Below are positions 60,956 to 64,000 of a DNA stretch of 64,000 nt, in pieces. Within the stretch, counting starts at the first letter, position 1. Every line of letters begins with the position of its first letter. The notes beneath the pieces are model-generated. The model had not been told where the DNA came from and did no database searches. It worked only from the letters and a program-made list of their open reading frames with translations. Where the stretch lies: contig NZ_PDJU01000011.1 of NCBI RefSeq assembly GCF_004116455.1, positions 57,448 through 121,447 of the forward strand, given 5' to 3'. A program made the translations under genes and the position numbers. Origin of the DNA: Arcobacter sp. F155 (GTDB lineage Bacteria > Campylobacterota > Campylobacteria > Campylobacterales > Arcobacteraceae).

Positions 60956-60961
60956 TAAAAT
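60956..60961 (+). promoter_or_regulatory. Putative -10 box of rpsO
   Basis: TAAAAT about 50 bp before the rpsO ATG, giving a leader of roughly 43 bases. Confidence 0.4.
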
Positions 60962-60968
60962 CCGGTTC

Positions 60969-60983
60969 CACTTTATAAAAGTG
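60969..60983 (+). promoter_or_regulatory. Hairpin in the rpsO leader
   Basis: CACTTT and AAAGTG form a 6-bp stem with an ATA loop near the expected 5' end of the rpsO mRNA, upstream of the TAGGAGGT ribosome-binding site. It may be part of an S15 autoregulatory site, since S15 binds leader structures of varied form in other bacteria; this is weak evidence. Confidence 0.3.
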
Positions 60984-61010
60984 AGATAATATACCTATTA
61001 GGAGGTCATT

Positions 61011-61283
61011 ATGGCTTTAGATCAGGACGTAAAAGCAGAAATTATTGCAAAATACAGAAGAGAAGATAACGATACAGGTTCAGCAGAAGTACAAATTGCA
61101 CTTTTAACAGAGCAAATCAAAGTATTAACTGAGCACTTAAAAACAAACAAAAAAGATCACTCATCAAGATTAGGTCTTTTAAAAATGGTTGGTAAAAGAA
61201 AAAGACTTTTAGCATATTTAAGAAAAACTGATTATTCAAGATTCACTTCATTAATTGCAGACTTAGGAATCAGAGCTAAGTAA
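61011..61283 (+). CDS. rpsO: 30S ribosomal protein S15
   Basis: A 90-residue S15 with the standard features: [25 protein letters not shown] and R-K-R-L-L-A-Y-L-R. It binds 16S rRNA helix 22 and nucleates the 30S platform. A near-consensus TAGGAGGT lies before the ATG, one of the strongest ribosome-binding sites in the window. It is monocistronic with its own terminator. No pnp gene follows, unlike the arrangement in many bacteria. Confidence 0.98.
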   Translation: MALDQDVKAEIIAKYRREDNDTGSAEVQIALLTEQIKVLTEHLKTNKKDHSSRLGLLKMVGKRKRLLAYLRKTDYSRFTSLIADLGIRAK

Positions 61284-61303
61284 TTTATAGCTTTTAAAAG
61301 AGT

Positions 61304-61340
61304 AAAAAAGGTTGCAAGATTTCTTGCAACCTTTTTTTTT
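61304..61340 (+). terminator. Intrinsic terminator of rpsO
   Basis: GGTTGCAAG pairs with CTTGCAACC around an ATTT loop, flanked by an A-run before and a run of nine or so T after the stem; a textbook rho-independent terminator. Confidence 0.92.
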
Positions 61341-61434
61341 GAATTAAACATAAGAATATAAATTAGTTTTTATTAATAATAAAGATTAATAAATCTTCTT
61401 GTAGAATATTTAGAAAAATATTATTAGGGAAAAA

Positions 61435-61836
61435 ATGTTACTAACTAAAAAGAGCGAATATGCTTTACTTTCTTTGATTTCTATTGCAAAAAGTGATAGC
61501 CCAAAGAATGTTGATGTTTTATCAAAAGAATTAAATATTCCTAAATCTTTTTTAGCCAAAATAATGCAAAACCTTGCAAAAAACAATATTGTACTTTCTC
61601 AAAGGGGAGTTAATGGAGGTTTTGTTTTAAAAAAACCTTATGATGAAATCACTATTTTAGAGATTACAACAGTTGCAGAGGAAAAGATACCATCGGTATT
61701 TGAATGTTCTCCTTCTGTTACATCATGTCCTCAAGATATTGCAAATGCATGTAGCGTTTGGCCATTATTAAATAATCTACAAGGCAAAATAAATGACTTT
61801 TTAGGAAGTCTTACATTAAAGGACATTGCTACATGA
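61435..61836 (+). CDS. Rrf2-family regulator with three conserved cysteines
   Basis: A 133-residue winged-helix regulator. The N-terminal L-L-T-K-K-S-E-Y-A-L and the wing R-G-V-N-G-G-F are typical. Cys91, Cys98 and Cys106 have nearly the same spacing as the Fe-S ligands of IscR (92, 98, 104), so an iron-sulfur or redox-sensing role is likely. Its stop overlaps the DHH phosphoesterase gene by 4 bp. No isc genes are present, so the regulon is unknown. Confidence 0.88.
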   Translation: MLLTKKSEYALLSLISIAKSDSPKNVDVLSKELNIPKSFLAKIMQNLAKNNIVLSQRGVNGGFVLKKPYDEITILEITTVAEEKIPSVFECSPSVTSCPQDIANACSVWPLLNNLQGKINDFLGSLTLKDIAT

Positions 61837-62885
61837 AGCTTTTTCATTTATCTCATACAGATTTAGATGGATTTAGCTGTCAATTAATCACAAAAGAGTA
61901 CTTCAAAGAAGGTTTTTTCTATAACGCTAATTATGGTTTAGAGGTAAAACTTTCACTTAAAAAGATTTTAGAAGAGATAGAAGCTTTAAAAGATGAAGAG
62001 ATTCTTTTTTTAATTACAGATTTAAATTTAACACTTCAAGAAGCTAAGGACTTAAACAAAAGTATTGAGGCTTTAACTGCTGATGGATATAACATCAAGC
62101 TACAATTATTAGATCATCATGCAACTGGTGAAAAAAGTGCAGCAAAATATGACTGGTATTATTTAGACATAAAAAGATGTGCTGCAAAAATCACTTATGA
62201 TTATATGCTTGAAACATATGATGCTTTTGATGAAGAGACTAGAAAGTGGTTAAAACCATTAATTGATAGTGTAAATGCAATTGATATTTGGTTAGACCAT
62301 GAAACTCAAAACTTTGAATTTGGAAAAGTATTACTTACAATGATTAGTAAAGTAAGAGAAATAAACAATGTTTTATTTGCTGATTTAAATAGAGAGTTTA
62401 GACTTCATTTATTAAAAGAAGCATCAAGTTTTCTAGAAAAAGAGAATGGAAATATTCTTTTAGATGATAGTATTCATAGCTTAAAAAAAGAGTTTCTAAA
62501 ACAAGATGGAATTGATGATACAATAGATAACCTTGCTGCAAAATATTTAGTTCACTCTTTAGAGGGACTAAAAGATGAGTTAACTGTAACTTACAAAGGA
62601 CATAAAGGTTTATTGACTTATACTTTAGGTTCTATTTCTATTCCTGCAAATGCATTTTTAAAAGCAAATCCAGATTTTGACTTTTTTATTGATATTAGTA
62701 AAAAAGGAAATACTTCATTCCGTGCAGATGGAAAAGTTGATGTTTCTCTAATAGCTCAAAAACTAGCAAATGGCGGAGGCCATGTTAATGCTAGCGGTTG
62801 TAAATTTGATGATTTCAAAGAAACAATTAATTACAACGATGTGAAAAAGTATATTCAAGGTAAACTTGATTCACTATCGGCTTAA
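61833..62885 (+). CDS. DHH/DHHA1-family phosphoesterase
   Basis: A 350-residue protein of the DHH superfamily. Motif I is H-T-D-L-D-G-F-S (residues 8-15), motif III is L-D-H-H-A at about 93-97, and the DHHA1 domain has N-G-G-G-H at 313-317. Relatives include nanoRNases and cyclic-dinucleotide phosphodiesterases that use Mn(II). The spacing resembles the group found in Campylobacterota annotated as 3',5'-cyclic-nucleotide phosphodiesterase-like; the true substrate is not known. It is coupled to the Rrf2 regulator and shares TTAA with the convergent AraC gene. Confidence 0.8.
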   Translation: MKLFHLSHTDLDGFSCQLITKEYFKEGFFYNANYGLEVKLSLKKILEEIEALKDEEILFLITDLNLTLQEAKDLNKSIEALTADGYNIKLQLLDHHATGEKSAAKYDWYYLDIKRCAAKITYDYMLETYDAFDEETRKWLKPLIDSVNAIDIWLDHETQNFEFGKVLLTMISKVREINNVLFADLNREFRLHLLKEASSFLEKENGNILLDDSIHSLKKEFLKQDGIDDTIDNLAAKYLVHSLEGLKDELTVTYKGHKGLLTYTLGSISIPANAFLKANPDFDFFIDISKKGNTSFRADGKVDVSLIAQKLANGGGHVNASGCKFDDFKETINYNDVKKYIQGKLDSLSA

Positions 62886-63745
62886 AACTTAACAGATACA
62901 TAAAAACTTAGCTCAAACTTATCATCATCGCTTAAGAAATTATTCTTTTTATATACAGCGTATGATGGTTTAGTTGTTGTTTCATATCCACTTTTTAATA
63001 ACCACTCATGATAAACCCAGTGAATAAATTTCAGCATATCCCCATGGTTACCTACTAAATCAAATTTTGCATAAACTCCTTTAGCAATTTTAAACTTAGG
63101 AAGCTTTTCATTATATGCATCGGTTTTTACACAAGCAATATATTGGCACTCATTTAAGTGAGTAATTGTTGGATTATCATGAAGTAGGGCAATTTGTTTA
63201 TACTCTTTTATATCAGAGCTTAAAATCCAAGTTTGAAGTTTTTGCCAGGTCTGTTTAATATTTACGTTGTAGCCTTTATTTCTTATATAATAACTCTCTA
63301 AATAAGGCATCTTAACTATCTTGGGTTCTAAGTTTGAAAAATCAGCAGTTGATTTTAACGCAAACTCTGATTCTTCTAAAATCTTATTTGAATACTCTTT
63401 GTATCCATTGTTTCTCCACTCTTTAGGAGAAAAGTCAAATCTGTTTTTAAAAGCTTTAATAAATGAAGACTGAGAACTATAGCCACAAGAGTTTGCAATA
63501 TCCGAAATCGTAGAGTATCTATTTGTAAGCAATAGGTTTGCAGCTTTTTGTAATCTAATTGACTTTATGCTTTCATAGATGTTTTTTCCAAAAGCTTCTT
63601 TAAAGATTCTATGCATATGAAATTTACTAATTTGTAAGTCATAACTTAGTTCCTCAATATCTATGTGAGTGTCGATATGAGTGTAGATGTAGTAAAGAAT
63701 ATCATTTGCAATTCTAGTTCTTTTTTCCAATGTTTCTTTTTTCAT
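62882..63745 (-). CDS. AraC-family regulator with GyrI-like effector domain, paralogue 2
   Basis: A protein of about 287 residues, closely related to the one encoded at 40092-40931 (shared S-K-F-H-M-H-R and I-R-L-Q-K-A-A motifs and N-x-C-G-Y segment). The two HTH motifs lie in residues 1-105 and the GyrI-like domain follows (Y-Y-I-R-N-K-G, T-W-Q-K-L). Starts at 63754 and 63745 are possible; the latter aligns with the paralogue's M-K-K. It is probably a regulator of stress or efflux responses. Confidence 0.84.
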   Translation of the reverse strand: MKKETLEKRTRIANDILYYIYTHIDTHIDIEELSYDLQISKFHMHRIFKEAFGKNIYESIKSIRLQKAANLLLTNRYSTISDIANSCGYSSQSSFIKAFKNRFDFSPKEWRNNGYKEYSNKILEESEFALKSTADFSNLEPKIVKMPYLESYYIRNKGYNVNIKQTWQKLQTWILSSDIKEYKQIALLHDNPTITHLNECQYIACVKTDAYNEKLPKFKIAKGVYAKFDLVGNHGDMLKFIHWVYHEWLLKSGYETTTKPSYAVYKKNNFLSDDDKFELSFYVSVKF

Positions 63746-63873
63746 GGTAACCATTGTAGCACTATTAAACTAAAAAAATAGCACGGTTGAACAATAAAAT
63801 TAGCACAAAAGAAGAAGAAAAAGTTTTATTATTTCATTACAATAGATTATCTAAATTGAACTAGAGGAAAAAC

Positions 63874-64000
63874 ATGGAAACAAACTTAATTGCGGAAGCA
63901 GTAAAGTTTATGGCATTAGGTATGGGAATAGTGTTTATATTCCTAATAGTAATGATCTATGCTTTAAAACTGCAAGCAAAAATAATAGGGAAGTATTTTC
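63874..64000 (+). CDS. oadG: Oxaloacetate decarboxylase gamma subunit-like protein (partial, cut by window end)
   Basis: An ATG preceded by AGAGGAAAA opens a frame of 42 codons running off the window. The sequence (M-E-T-N-L-I-A-E-A-V-K-F, then G-M-G-I-V-F-I-F-L-I-V-M-I-Y) is one N-terminal membrane helix with the G-M-G-x-V-F pattern of OadG, the small subunit of the sodium-pumping oxaloacetate decarboxylase. The alpha and beta subunit genes would be expected just beyond the window. Confidence 0.7.
   Translation, partial: METNLIAEAVKFMALGMGIVFIFLIVMIYALKLQAKIIGKYF

Noticed and set aside
1..64000. CRISPR arrays, tRNA or rRNA genes, prophage or complete insertion sequences
   Set aside because: No regularly spaced repeats, no tRNA or rRNA-like GC-rich segments, and no intact transposase or phage genes were seen by reading; a dedicated search was not possible here.

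Overview
The window looks like chromosomal DNA of a marine or free-living Campylobacterota bacterium close to Arcobacter (Arcobacteraceae). This is inference. The DNA is strongly AT-rich, gene packing is tight with many 1-30 bp overlaps, and several genes use TTG or GTG starts. Sensor kinases carry the H-box AHQWRQPL that is common in this group, HisG is the short form and CoaX is a small type III pantothenate kinase. No rRNA, tRNA, CRISPR array, prophage or complete insertion sequence is visible. No stretch over 300 bp lacks a gene; the largest gap is 58819-59047 (229 bp).

Layout. Positions 1-15039 are mixed housekeeping and signalling: a DedA protein, a patatin and a membrane protein; a split ThrE exporter behind a secreted beta-propeller protein; two tiny tandem paralogous genes, one of only 58 codons; a glutathione-synthase-like ATP-grasp enzyme; a histidine kinase with two periplasmic solute-binding domains; an orfX-coaX-hisG-methyltransferase operon; and a TAXI binding protein, trpS and a CBS-GGDEF protein.

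Positions 15119-47268 form an iron-acquisition region of about 32 kb. It holds (i) a Fur-box-controlled xenosiderophore uptake operon like that for yersiniabactin (outer-membrane receptor, two 6TM-NBD ABC proteins like YbtP/YbtQ, an RhtX/FptX-like MFS protein, a second MFS protein and MntP) with a divergent PchR/YbtA-like AraC regulator; (ii) a response regulator with an HD-GYP output and a divergent kinase; (iii) a complete TtpC-type TonB2 energising operon; (iv) an FpvA/FhuE-like receptor divergent from a catalytically gutted IS1595-type transposase-like protein; (v) a response regulator/7TM kinase pair, a YitT protein and an AraC-GyrI regulator; (vi) a DUF3649/PepSY (PiuB-like) operon; and (vii) a FecI-FecR-FecA cassette whose receptor has the STN signalling domain. 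Fur-box-like 7-1-7 sequences lie before most of these units. Two of them sit in an identical stretch of about 25 bp.

Positions 47425-64000 return to core functions: serS, a cytochrome c with a REC-PAS-EAL protein, a TrpD2/YbiB-like operon with two unknown small proteins, a LysE and a DedA/VTT protein, an aapJQMP amino-acid ABC transporter, moaA, rpsO, an Rrf2 regulator overlapping a DHH phosphoesterase, a second AraC-GyrI paralogue, and the start of an oadG-like sodium-pump subunit cut by the window end.

Working together: the three receptors bring ferric chelates across the outer membrane using the TonB2 complex. The ABC/MFS and PepSY proteins would handle inner-membrane transport or reduction. 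Fur, FecIR, the AraC protein and perhaps the transposase-derived protein would decide which receptor is made.
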